NCBI GenBank assembly: GCA_003978455.1
Contig: QNZT01000140.1
Coordinates: forward strand, 1-7,122
Length of the DNA: 7,122 bases
Direction: 5' to 3'
Origin: Sulfurospirillum sp.
GTDB lineage: Bacteria; Campylobacterota; Campylobacteria; Campylobacterales; QNZT01
The notes under the pieces were generated by a model. It searched no databases. It saw only the letters and a program-made list of their open reading frames with translations, and was not told the origin of the DNA. Positions within the stretch are counted from its first letter, which is position 1. Each line of letters opens with the position of its first letter. The position numbers and the translations under genes were made by a program. Positions 1 to 6,116 of the stretch are shown piece after piece.

Positions 1-1
1 C

Positions 2-55
2 ACTGTTATTTTAAGAGAACTTCATGAAAACAATACGACAAAGGAAGCCAAATGA
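2..55 (+). CDS. 3' end of an upstream gene, probably an M16-family zinc peptidase (partial)
   Basis: Reading from base 2, the frame gives 17 residues (TVILRELHENNTTKEAK) and ends at a TGA that overlaps the dapA ATG in an ATGA junction. The other two + frames stop at 14 and 27, so this is the only frame that runs up to dapA. The ATGA overlap is the same style of junction seen later in this operon. From memory, the gene just before dapA in H. pylori and C. jejuni is a PqqE/M16-type zinc protease, and a C-terminus beginning with a hydrophobic TVIL-like strand would suit that family. The family assignment rests on synteny alone, because no domain is visible. Confidence 0.5.
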   Translation, partial: TVILRELHENNTTKEAK

Positions 56-939
56 GTGGACCCATCGGTGCGATGACCGCACTTATCACACCATTTAAAA
101 ACTGTAAAATAGACACAGAGACCTACGAAAAGCAGATCAAAAGACAGATTGACAACGGTATCGATGCCGTTGTACCCGTCGGAACAACCGGAGAGAGTGC
201 CACGCTGACACATCATGAGCACAAAGAGTGTATCGAAATCGCCGTTGCGGTATGTAAAGGTACCGACACCAAAGTACTTGCCGGTGCCGGTAGCAATGCC
301 ACGAGCGAAGCGATCGAACTGGCACAGTTTGCCCAGAAACATGGTGCAGACGGTATTCTTTCAGTCACTCCATACTACAACAAACCACCACAGTATGGTC
401 TTTTTCAGCACTATAAAGAGATAGCGAACGCTATAGACATCCCGGTACTACTCTATAATGTACCCGGACGTACCGGTGTCGATCTCTTTGCCGAAACAAC
501 CATCAAACTCTTTCATGAATGTCCCAATATTTATGGTATCAAAGAGGCTACAGGATCGATACAACGCTGTGTGGAACTCCTAGCCAAAGAGCCGAAACTT
601 GCCGTTATCAGTGGAGACGATATGATCAACTATCCACTGATCTCCAACGGCGGAACCGGTGTCATCTCCGTCACGGCAAATCTGATGCCGGGAAGGATCG
701 CGGATCTGACCCATTTCGGCATGAAAGAGGAGTATAAAAAGTCCAAAGCGATCAACGATGCACTCTATGACATCAACAGCGTTCTCTTCTGCGAATCCAA
801 TCCCATCCCCATCAAAGCGGCGATGCATATCGCAGGATTGATGCCGACGCTTGAGTATCGTCTTCCGCTGGTCAAACCGAGTCCGGAAAATATGAAAAAG
901 ATCGAAGAGACGCTGAAAAAATATAAGATAAAAGGATAA
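52..939 (+). CDS. dapA: 4-hydroxy-tetrahydrodipicolinate synthase
   Basis: This cytoplasmic (beta/alpha)8-barrel lyase condenses pyruvate with aspartate semialdehyde, the first committed step to meso-diaminopimelate (peptidoglycan) and lysine. The 295 residues match the usual family length of about 290-300. Visible motifs are GTTGES at 44-49 (pyruvate carboxylate-binding Thr pair), YYNKP at 108-112 (the Tyr reached across the dimer), YNVPGRTG at 135-142 (catalytic Tyr135, substrate-binding Arg140) and GIKEATG at 162-168 with Schiff-base Lys164. The catalytic set is complete. AAGGA at 41-45 sits 6 nt before the ATG, which overlaps the upstream stop as ATGA. The stop is 2 nt before the next gene, so it lies inside an operon. 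Whether lysine feedback-inhibits this enzyme cannot be judged from the motifs. Confidence 0.97.
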   Translation: MSGPIGAMTALITPFKNCKIDTETYEKQIKRQIDNGIDAVVPVGTTGESATLTHHEHKECIEIAVAVCKGTDTKVLAGAGSNATSEAIELAQFAQKHGADGILSVTPYYNKPPQYGLFQHYKEIANAIDIPVLLYNVPGRTGVDLFAETTIKLFHECPNIYGIKEATGSIQRCVELLAKEPKLAVISGDDMINYPLISNGGTGVISVTANLMPGRIADLTHFGMKEEYKKSKAINDALYDINSVLFCESNPIPIKAAMHIAGLMPTLEYRLPLVKPSPENMKKIEETLKKYKIKG

Positions 940-941
940 TC

Positions 942-1718
942 ATGAAGGGAAAAACATTAGTCATCAGCGGGGCGACCAAAGGGATCGGAAAAGCGATCGC
1001 TTACGCGTTTGCAAAAGAGGGTGTCAACGTCGCCTTTACCTATAACTCCAACGAAGAGGAGGCAGAGAAAATCGCTGCCGACCTGGAAAAGAGTTATGCC
1101 ATCAAGGCAAAACCCTACAAACTGAATGTTCTGGAGCCTGAAGAGTACAAAAATCTCTTCAAGGAGATCGACGCGGATTTCGACAGAGTGGACTACTTCA
1201 TCTCCAACGCAATGATCTACGGACGTGCGGTAGTCGGCGGTTACGGAAAGTTCATGAGACTGAAACCGCGGGGACTCAACAACATCTATACAGCCACCGT
1301 CGTCGCTTTTGTCATCGGCGCACAGGAGGCGGCAAAACGGATGGAAAAGGTGGGCGGCGGTTCGATCATCTCGATGAGCTCCACCGGAAACATCACCTAT
1401 ATCGACAACTATGCCGGTCACGGTACCAACAAAGCAGCCGTGGAGGCGATGGTGCGCTATGCCGCGATGGAACTGGGTGAGAAAAACATCCGTGTCAATG
1501 CCGTCAGCGGCGGTCCGATCGACACCGATGCACTCAAAGCATTTGTCAACTATGAAGAGGTTAAGGAAGCGACAGAGAGAATCTCCGCACTGGGCAGAAT
1601 CGGACAACCCGAAGATATCGCAGGCGCCTGCGTCTTCCTTTGCAGCGACAAAGCTTCCTGGATCACGGGACAGACACTCCTCGTCGAGGGCGGTACCACT
1701 TTCAACACAAAATGCTAA
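942..1718 (+). CDS. FabL-like enoyl-[acyl-carrier-protein] reductase (short-chain dehydrogenase/reductase family)
   Basis: This is a 258-residue Rossmann-fold short-chain dehydrogenase/reductase. The N-terminal nucleotide loop is GATKGIG (10-16), SNA at 88-90 replaces the usual NNAG, and the C-terminal ITGQTLLVEGG is the standard last strand. The active-site pair is Tyr157 and Lys164, a Y-x6-K spacing typical of enoyl-ACP reductases rather than the Y-x3-K of ketoreductases. The stretch QEAAKRMEKVGGGSI...SS and the NAVSGGPIDTDALKAF block closely resemble Bacillus subtilis FabL as I remember it. The expected reaction is NAD(P)H-dependent reduction of trans-2-enoyl-ACP, the last step of fatty-acid elongation. 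H. pylori has a homologue in the same position after dapA, historically labelled hdhA (7-alpha-hydroxysteroid dehydrogenase), a name I think is misleading. The start lies 2 nt after dapA, with AAAGGA at 931-936. The protein is about 8 residues longer than FabL, mostly around 92-112. An SDR acting on another substrate is still possible. Confidence 0.8.
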   Translation: MKGKTLVISGATKGIGKAIAYAFAKEGVNVAFTYNSNEEEAEKIAADLEKSYAIKAKPYKLNVLEPEEYKNLFKEIDADFDRVDYFISNAMIYGRAVVGGYGKFMRLKPRGLNNIYTATVVAFVIGAQEAAKRMEKVGGGSIISMSSTGNITYIDNYAGHGTNKAAVEAMVRYAAMELGEKNIRVNAVSGGPIDTDALKAFVNYEEVKEATERISALGRIGQPEDIAGACVFLCSDKASWITGQTLLVEGGTTFNTKC

Positions 1719-2242
1719 ACCTGCCAAACCTCCTCGCCCTGCTTCGTATCGCACTTGCACCGCTGATGTTCTGGTTGCTGGTCGACAGACAAAACACACT
1801 GTTTGCCGGTATCCACGTCAGCTGGCTAGACTATACGGCGGCGCTCATCTTTGTCATCGCTTCGGTGACAGACTTCTTTGACGGCTTTATCGCCAGAAGC
1901 TGGAACCAGATCACCAAACTCGGCGGTATCCTCGATCCACTTGCCGACAAGATGCTGATGCTGGCGGGCTTTCTGGGTCTGGTCTATATGCACCGGGCAA
2001 GTCCGTGGGCGGTTTTTATCATTCTGACACGTGAGTTTTTCATCACCGGACTGCGGATTCAGGCAGCCGCGGAGGGCAAAAGCGTCTCCGCTTCACTGGC
2101 AGGAAAAGCCAAAACCGTACTTCAGATGGTCGCCATCGGATTTTTGCTCATGAACTGGCCATACGGCGATGCACTCTTATGGGCAGCCGTCGTGCTCACA
2201 CTCTATTCCGGATGGGAATATATCAAAGGATTTTATACATAA
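1712..2242 (+). CDS. pgsA: CDP-diacylglycerol--glycerol-3-phosphate 3-phosphatidyltransferase (PGP synthase)
   Basis: This integral inner-membrane enzyme makes phosphatidylglycerophosphate from CDP-diacylglycerol and glycerol-3-phosphate, the committed step to phosphatidylglycerol and cardiolipin. The CDP-alcohol phosphotransferase signature D-x2-DG-x2-AR-x8-G-x3-D-x3-D is perfect across residues 54-79, with the metal-binding aspartates Asp54, Asp57, Asp75 and Asp79. The N-terminal LNLPNLLALLRI and later TRE (106-108) and GKAKT (131-135) are typical of PgsA rather than of phosphatidylserine synthase. I chose the ATG at 1712 (176 residues) because LNLPN is the normal N-terminus. An upstream ATG at 1640 adds 24 hydrophilic residues that lie inside the previous gene. 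The gene overlaps the reductase by 7 nt and has no good Shine-Dalgarno close by, so coupled translation is likely. Confidence 0.95.
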   Translation: MLNLPNLLALLRIALAPLMFWLLVDRQNTLFAGIHVSWLDYTAALIFVIASVTDFFDGFIARSWNQITKLGGILDPLADKMLMLAGFLGLVYMHRASPWAVFIILTREFFITGLRIQAAAEGKSVSASLAGKAKTVLQMVAIGFLLMNWPYGDALLWAAVVLTLYSGWEYIKGFYT

Positions 2243-3312
2243 TGGGTATTTTTGTTTCACTGCTGGTTTTATCACTGCTGATTATCTTTCATGAGTGGGG
2301 ACACTTTCTTGCAGCACGCTATTTTGGCGTCAAAGTCGAAGAGTTTGGTCTGGGAATGCCGATCATATTCACCAAACCGATGTTTACCAAAAAGTGGGGA
2401 GCGACAAACTACTCCTTCTATCCGATGCTACTGGGCGGTTTTGTACGTATGAAGGGACAGGATGATTTCGATCTGAGCAAAAAGAGCGACGATCCCGACA
2501 GCTATATGTCCAAAAAACCGTGGCAAAAGATCGTTATCCTGCTGGCGGGACCTTTTGCCAATATTTTACTGGCGTTTCTGCTCTATATCGTCATCGCGAT
2601 TATCGGCGCAGATGCACTCGCTCCGGTAGTCGGACAAACGGTGAAAGAGTCCCCTGCCGCTGCTGCGGGTATCATGCCCAACGACAAGATCGTCGCGATC
2701 AACGGCAAACCGATCAAGATCTGGGACGACATCGGAAAGATCATCACCACTTCCGACGGCGCACTTGAGATCATTGTCGAACGTGACCACAAACAGGTAC
2801 GGCTCGTCATGACACCGCGCATCAGCAAAGCCAAGTCGATTTTCGGAGAAGATATTCAGAAAAAGATGATCGGTATCGCTCCTGCCGGAGTCTTCATGAA
2901 GATACCAATGCACTCTCTTTCCGATGTGCTCTCCTATGCCTGGGAGAAGACCGTCTGGGCAACAGGTATCATCGTGCGTTCTCTCGAAAAACTGATCGAG
3001 GGAATCGTCCCCGCAGATCAGATGGGAGGCATCGTCTCCATCGTACAGGTGACATCTCAGGCTTCCGCCGTCGGTATCACCACACTGCTGGCACTGGCTG
3101 CACTGATCTCTGTCAACCTCGGCGTACTCAACCTGCTACCGATCCCTGCACTCGACGGTGGACATATTATGTTCAATCTCTATGAGATGATCTTTAAAAA
3201 AGCACCGAGTGAAAAGGTATTTTACAATATGACTGTTGCAGGATGGATACTGCTGCTCGGATTGATGGCATTTACCACCTATAACGATATATTACGCATC
3301 ATGAAAGGATAG
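2242..3312 (+). CDS. rseP: RseP/YaeL-type site-2 zinc metalloprotease (M50 family)
   Basis: This intramembrane protease of the inner membrane cuts transmembrane substrates, classically anti-sigma factors or remnant signal peptides. The zinc motif HEWGH (17-21) lies in the first membrane helix. GGFVRM (65-70) is the conserved membrane-associated loop, and GPFAN (103-107) begins the second helix. A single PDZ domain covers about 125-200, ending near TPRI. NLLPIPALDGGH (297-308) supplies the third zinc ligand, Asp305, and a last membrane helix occupies about 335-352. At 356 residues it is shorter than the roughly 450-residue E. coli protein, which has two PDZ domains. The start at 2242 overlaps the pgsA stop by one base (TAATG), with AAAGGA at 2225-2230. 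An ATG at 2179 would add 21 non-conserved residues inside pgsA. Substrates cannot be read from this window. Confidence 0.95.
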   Translation: MGIFVSLLVLSLLIIFHEWGHFLAARYFGVKVEEFGLGMPIIFTKPMFTKKWGATNYSFYPMLLGGFVRMKGQDDFDLSKKSDDPDSYMSKKPWQKIVILLAGPFANILLAFLLYIVIAIIGADALAPVVGQTVKESPAAAAGIMPNDKIVAINGKPIKIWDDIGKIITTSDGALEIIVERDHKQVRLVMTPRISKAKSIFGEDIQKKMIGIAPAGVFMKIPMHSLSDVLSYAWEKTVWATGIIVRSLEKLIEGIVPADQMGGIVSIVQVTSQASAVGITTLLALAALISVNLGVLNLLPIPALDGGHIMFNLYEMIFKKAPSEKVFYNMTVAGWILLLGLMAFTTYNDILRIMKG

Positions 3313-3315
3313 AAA

Positions 3316-3996
3316 ATGACAACCTATGAACAAAATTTCGACACCGTTTTGCAACGTATCGAAGCGATCCGGCTGGAGACCAACGAACATCAGATCATCA
3401 AGATCATCGCAGCGAGCAAATATGTCGATAAGGATGCTATCCGGGAATTTTACGCTACCGGACAGCGGGCATTCGGCGAGAACAGGGTACAGGATATGAA
3501 AGCAAAAGTCGAAGCCCTCGAAGATCTGCCGCTGGAGTGGCACTTTATAGGCAGGCTCCAGAGTAACAAGATCAATATGCTCCTCGATCTCAATCCGATG
3601 CTGATCCACTCTGTCGAAGATCTGAAAATGGCACAGGAGATCGACAAACGTGCCGCGGTCAAAGGCAGAAAACAACCGATTCTGCTCCAGATCAACAGTG
3701 CCAGGGAAGAGACAAAAGCAGGTATCGCCCCTGAAAAAGCGGTTGACGAATACCAAAAGATCAAAGAGAGCTGTCCGAATCTTTCCCCCAAAGGTGTCAT
3801 GACCATCGGTGCACACACCGACGACACTGCCAAAATCAGAGAGAGTTTTGAAACAACTTATCAAATTTTTGATACACTAAAAAAAGATGGTGCAAAATAT
3901 TGCTCCATGGGCATGAGCAACGACTTTGAACTCGCCATACGCTGCGGTTCCAATATGCTGCGTCTGGGCAGCATCCTTTTCAAAGGAGCATCATGA
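3316..3996 (+). CDS. YggS/PLPBP-family pyridoxal 5'-phosphate homeostasis protein
   Basis: This cytoplasmic single-domain protein has the fold of the alanine racemase N-terminal barrel. It binds pyridoxal phosphate and affects vitamin B6 and amino-acid balance without a known catalytic reaction. Lys35 in AASKYV is the expected cofactor lysine. GENRVQ (54-59), HFIGRLQSNK (76-85), GVMTIG near 158-163, and MSNDFELAIRCGSNMLRLG near 200-218, with Ser201, Arg216 and Gly218 for phosphate binding, are all family signatures. Its 226 residues match the family length of about 225-235. The start is 3 nt after the rseP stop, with AAAGGA at 3304-3309 inside the end of rseP. Placement next to rseP rather than proC, its partner in many other bacteria, gives no functional clue. 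Confidence 0.94.
   Translation: MTTYEQNFDTVLQRIEAIRLETNEHQIIKIIAASKYVDKDAIREFYATGQRAFGENRVQDMKAKVEALEDLPLEWHFIGRLQSNKINMLLDLNPMLIHSVEDLKMAQEIDKRAAVKGRKQPILLQINSAREETKAGIAPEKAVDEYQKIKESCPNLSPKGVMTIGAHTDDTAKIRESFETTYQIFDTLKKDGAKYCSMGMSNDFELAIRCGSNMLRLGSILFKGAS
3983..3988 (+). promoter_or_regulatory. Ribosome binding site deciding the barrel-gene start
   Basis: AAGGAG lies at the end of the YggS gene. Its distance is 4 nt to the first of two adjacent ATG codons (3993) and 7 nt to the second (3996). The second spacing is closer to the usual optimum and yields the standard MKK signal-peptide start. Confidence 0.6.
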
Positions 3997-4475
3997 TGAA
4001 AAAGATTTTAGCAACGCTTCTACTACTTGTTTCCCTTTCACAGGCCGATCTGCTTTTTACCGCAGGTCAGAAAAACTTCGGTTTCTCACTCGGTTCGAGT
4101 ACAGGATTCGGCAACGACTATACCGTCGCGGGAGCAAACATCAACTATTTTATACAGGACAATCTCTCTGTCGGTCTGGGATATCTCGGCTATTTCGGTG
4201 ACGATCCGAAGATCCATCAGATCACCGTTCCTGTGACCTACTACTATCCAATCAGTATCACCAACTATCCCTATGCCGGACTCTTTTACAAACATACCTT
4301 TATCTCGGGAGACTATGATGATTATGATGTCTATGGTGTCAGAGTCGGTATGTCTATGCGGATCGGTCCGAGATCCTACGTCTCAGTGGGATGGGTAGAG
4401 GAGTATACCGACGCAGACAATGTAGAGGATGAATGGGATGGTCACGCAGAGGCAAATATCGGTTTTACCTTTTAA
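3996..4475 (+). CDS. Small outer-membrane beta-barrel protein, function unknown
   Basis: The 159-residue protein begins with a clear Sec signal peptide (MKKILATLLLLVSLSQA), probably cut after Ala17 before Asp18. The mature part is a series of alternating-hydrophobicity strands rich in Tyr, Gly and Phe. Examples are FGFSLGSST, YTVAGANINYFI, LSVGLGYLGYF, ITVPVTYYYPI, YPYAGLFYKHTFI, DVYGVRVGMSMRI and SYVSVGWVEEY. The last strand, ANIGFTF, has hydrophobic residues at positions 1, 3, 5 and 7 from the end, the pattern recognised by the BAM machinery. About eight strands would give an OmpX/OmpA-barrel-sized protein. The loops GDYDDYD (about 105-111) and EEYTDADNVEDEWD (about 135-148) are strongly acidic. 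I chose ATG 3996 because it is 7 nt from the AAGGAG; ATG 3993 (one more Met) would be 4 nt away. I do not recognise a specific family. Confidence 0.75.
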   Translation: MKKILATLLLLVSLSQADLLFTAGQKNFGFSLGSSTGFGNDYTVAGANINYFIQDNLSVGLGYLGYFGDDPKIHQITVPVTYYYPISITNYPYAGLFYKHTFISGDYDDYDVYGVRVGMSMRIGPRSYVSVGWVEEYTDADNVEDEWDGHAEANIGFTF

Positions 4476-4496
4476 TATATCCAGCATCACTAAAAC

Positions 4497-4850
4497 CTAA
4501 AATTTGTATTTGATACCGATTTTGGTGATTTTGGCGGGTTTGAAATAGAACGAAACACTGTTCGACGCCCGAAACATCTTTGCCGGTATAACATCGCTGT
4601 CAAGCGCCTCAAAGAGCTTTTCGACGATCACCTTGACGATCTTCGTCTTGCTCTTTTTCTCTTCCGTACGCGCGGTCGTTTTCACATTTCCATGCGTCCC
4701 CGCAGAGGGTGTCAGCGAACGCACCTGACGCATCTCTTTGCTATATGTTTTATAATCAAAAGCATACAATTTCCCAGGTGCGATACAACACCCGAAAATC
4801 ATACAAACAGACAGAAAATATCTCCGATAGAGGGTAACCAACTTCGCCAT
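4497..4850 (-). CDS. Small exported basic protein of unknown function, possibly outer-membrane associated
   Basis: This 117-residue protein is unrecognised. Residues 1-30 look like a signal peptide: Arg9-Arg10, a hydrophobic core FLSVCMIFGCCIA, then a likely cut after LYA at Ala30. The three cysteines (16, 21, 22) all lie inside the hydrophobic core and do not form a proper lipobox. Residues 31-75 are basic and hydrophilic (EEKKSKTK). An amphipathic helix follows (about 70-84, KIVKVIVEKLFEAL), then two short strands, VSFYF and ITKIGIKYKF. The final Phe117, Tyr115, Ile113 and Ile111 match the alternating C-terminal pattern of outer-membrane proteins, but about 87 mature residues are too few for a monomeric barrel. 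The ATG at 4850 has only a distant GGAG (13 nt away), and no other start codon lies upstream in frame before a stop. It converges on the barrel gene with a 21-nt gap. It could be a degraded remnant. Confidence 0.55.
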   Translation of the reverse strand: MAKLVTLYRRYFLSVCMIFGCCIAPGKLYAFDYKTYSKEMRQVRSLTPSAGTHGNVKTTARTEEKKSKTKIVKVIVEKLFEALDSDVIPAKMFRASNSVSFYFKPAKITKIGIKYKF

Positions 4851-4888
4851 ACTACGCTTAAAACTCCAAGTCTTTAAAATTTTTTCTT

Positions 4889-4898
4889 ATAATACATT
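4889..4898 (-). promoter_or_regulatory. Possible -10 box for the small exported gene
   Basis: On the - strand this reads TGTATTATAA, containing TATTAT (one mismatch to TATAAT) about 40 nt before the ATG at 4850. No good -35 sequence lies 16-18 nt upstream, but Campylobacterota vegetative promoters often lack one. In so AT-rich a stretch, such boxes also arise by chance. Confidence 0.3.
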
Positions 4899-4945
4899 CA
4901 TTGTTTTAAACGACTCTGAAGTGTAATTTAATTTTAGAAGAAAGG

Positions 4946-4980
4946 TCAATATAATAATTTTAATTTATATAATATATTGA
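4946..4980. repeat. 35-bp AT-rich dyad (inverted repeat)
   Basis: The outer arms TCAATATA (4946-4953) and TATATTGA (4973-4980) are perfect reverse complements. After one A/A mismatch, the pairing continues for two more base pairs. The 13-nt centre is AT only. A perfect TATAAT (4968-4973, + strand) lies in the right arm, and TTGACC, close to a -35 box, is read on the - strand at 4949-4944. It could be an operator or promoter element for the small gene; with no GC pairs beyond one at each arm, it is unlikely to work as a terminator. Confidence 0.45.
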
Positions 4981-4991
4981 ATTTTTTAGAT

Positions 4992-5031
4992 AATTTGTTT
5001 AAATATATTAATAAAAAAAATTTGTTTAAAT
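4992..5031. repeat. 13-bp direct repeat pair with a GTTTAAA core
   Basis: AATTTGTTTAAAT occurs identically at 4992-5004 and 5019-5031, a 27-bp period. The GTTTAAA core appears again at 5038-5044, and a GTTTTAAA variant at 4903-4910. The spacing is not regular enough for a CRISPR array, and the units are too short. They could be protein-binding sites or AT-rich coincidence. Confidence 0.45.
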
Positions 5032-5053
5032 TGCACGGTTTAAAACGCTGTGC
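5013..5053 (-). terminator. Possible Rho-independent terminator of the polysaccharide operon
   Basis: On the - strand, GCACAGC (5053-5047) can fold against ACCGTGC (5039-5033), with four strong outer pairs, one further G-C pair and two A/C mismatches. About 12 nt later comes a run of eight T (5020-5013). It lies 32 nt after the glycosyltransferase stop. The imperfect stem and the gap before the T run make it a weak candidate. Confidence 0.35.
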
Positions 5054-5079
5054 GTAGTTTTGTAACAGATAGAACTAGA

Positions 5080-5095
5080 GACTCCTAACGGAGTC
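5080..5095 (-). repeat. Perfect 6-bp hairpin over the glycosyltransferase stop codon
   Basis: GACTCC (5080-5085) and GGAGTC (5090-5095) are perfect reverse complements around a 4-nt loop. The stop codon of the glycosyltransferase gene (5087-5085) lies in the loop and stem. No T run follows on either strand, so alone it is not a standard terminator. It could protect the 3' end of the message or help the weak terminator downstream. Confidence 0.4.
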
Positions 5096-6116
5096 CCTCT
5101 ATCCGCTCCAGAAACTTCTCTGTCTGCGGCATCGAATCAAATTGCGCAAATGCGGCATAGGCGTTTTGTGACATTTGCGGATAGTTCTCTTCCGTAAATT
5201 TATAGAACCCCTCTACCAGTGCATCGACATTTTTCGGCTCGACCAGTACACCGGTTTTCCCCTCTTCGACGATCTCGGCGATCGCGGGCAGATCGGTCAC
5301 CAGTACCGGTCTGCCCGCAGCGTAAGCTTCGATGACGATGCCCGGGTACCCTTCCCTGTGGCTGGGCAGCACCAGTACATCCGCCTCTTTCAGTTTCTCC
5401 ACCACTTCATGAGGAGTCAGTGCACCTTCATAACGGGTATTGTACTGCGCGATATACTCGGGTGTATATTTGGCTTCGTGCACCGGTCCGTAGATTGTGA
5501 CATCGAAACGATCATCGAGCCTTTTGCACGCTTCCAGAAGCTCCGGTGTCCCCTTTTCGTCTTTCAAGTGACTGATATAGACAAAACGGTGTCTGAAGTC
5601 ACTTTTGGGTGCGGTATCCTGCGGACGACGGCGGACGTTGGGAAACCAGAATGTATTGGGATTGAACTTTTTAAAGTACGCCACCAGATACTTTGTCTCG
5701 AAAAAAGAGAGATCGGCATTGCGCAGGACATACCTGATCAGAGCCTTTTTGACAACACCCCCTTTTTCATAGATATCGTCGAAGTTTCCGGCAAATTTGC
5801 GCAGACTGACACTTTTACCGAATAGTTTGGCAAAAAAGATCACAAACGGTGCGATCATGATATAGTGATTTGCCGTACCGTGGATGGAGACATGGTCGTA
5901 GTGACGGATATTGGTCAAAAACGTTTTCATGACGACAAAAAAAGTCTTTGCACTGCCTCCGTGCGCACTTTTGTTGGAGTTGATCGCCAGAAAATCGACA
6001 TCCGACTCTCTCAAATCCTCCAGCATCTGCTCAAACAGTACCGTCACCCCGCCGGCATTTTTCATATCTTCGGTATAACCGGGACCGATCAAAATAATCT
6101 TTTTATGCTGATTCAC
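5085..6116 (-). CDS. GT4-type (GT-B fold) glycosyltransferase, surface polysaccharide synthesis
   Basis: This probably cytoplasmic or peripheral-membrane enzyme adds a sugar from a nucleotide-sugar donor to a lipid-linked glycan. With the GTG start at 6116 it has 343 residues. The N-terminal domain begins KKIILIGPG, followed by the glycine-containing NAGGV loop (about 20-24) typical of GT-B acceptor domains. The donor domain starts near 178 with RFVYISHLKDEKG, where the lysines near 185-188 are expected to contact the donor phosphates. It contains the E-x7-E motif EGYPGIVIE (Glu255 to Glu263), followed by AYAAGRPVLVTD and GKTGVLVEP. This is the Glycos_transf_1 pattern. I chose GTG over the upstream ATG (6143) because AGAGGAG is 6 nt before it and the ATG form adds nine charged residues inside the flippase gene. 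The 14-nt overlap with the flippase gene suggests coupled translation. Sugar and acceptor specificity cannot be deduced. Confidence 0.88.
   Translation of the reverse strand: MNQHKKIILIGPGYTEDMKNAGGVTVLFEQMLEDLRESDVDFLAINSNKSAHGGSAKTFFVVMKTFLTNIRHYDHVSIHGTANHYIMIAPFVIFFAKLFGKSVSLRKFAGNFDDIYEKGGVVKKALIRYVLRNADLSFFETKYLVAYFKKFNPNTFWFPNVRRRPQDTAPKSDFRHRFVYISHLKDEKGTPELLEACKRLDDRFDVTIYGPVHEAKYTPEYIAQYNTRYEGALTPHEVVEKLKEADVLVLPSHREGYPGIVIEAYAAGRPVLVTDLPAIAEIVEEGKTGVLVEPKNVDALVEGFYKFTEENYPQMSQNAYAAFAQFDSMPQTEKFLERIEGLR

Larger units (their letters stand above)
4851..5084. other. AT-rich intergenic region between the small exported gene and the polysaccharide operon
   Basis: This 234-bp stretch holds no credible gene. 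The part from about 4915 to 5032 is almost entirely A and T, in contrast to the roughly balanced composition of the flanking genes. Both neighbours are on the - strand, so it serves as the upstream region of the small gene and the downstream region of the glycosyltransferase gene. The dyad, direct repeats, promoter-like boxes and possible terminator inside it are listed separately. Confidence 0.8.

Noticed and set aside
16..22. Candidate promoter upstream of dapA
   Set aside because: The bases before dapA are coding sequence of the preceding gene, which overlaps the dapA start; I see no -10 or -35 pattern there. Transcription most likely comes from further upstream, outside the window.
957..1799. 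Long antisense open frame (280 codons) opposite the reductase gene
   Set aside because: The predicted product is Cys/Asp/Val-rich with no recognisable domain, and the sense strand encodes a clear SDR with intact motifs. It is a by-product of codon bias.
3292..3864. Antisense open frame of 190 codons opposite the YggS gene
   Set aside because: The sense frame carries all YggS signatures. The antisense product has no family features and a composition typical of a reverse-complement shadow.
4461..4497. Inverted repeat GGTTTTA / TAAAACC at the convergent gene ends, as a bidirectional terminator
   Set aside because: The stem is only 7 bp with five A/T pairs, the loop is 23 nt, and no T run follows on either strand. 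It lies in the coding ends of both genes and is probably chance.
4692..4877. 61-codon forward open frame across the small exported gene
   Set aside because: It overlaps the - strand gene almost entirely, has no signal, domain or convincing ribosome binding site, and the - strand frame has a coherent signal peptide and C-terminal pattern.
4992..5044. Repeated GTTTAAA units as a CRISPR array
   Set aside because: The units are 7-13 bp, spacings are irregular (27 then 14 bp), and there are no unique spacers of constant length and no cas genes.
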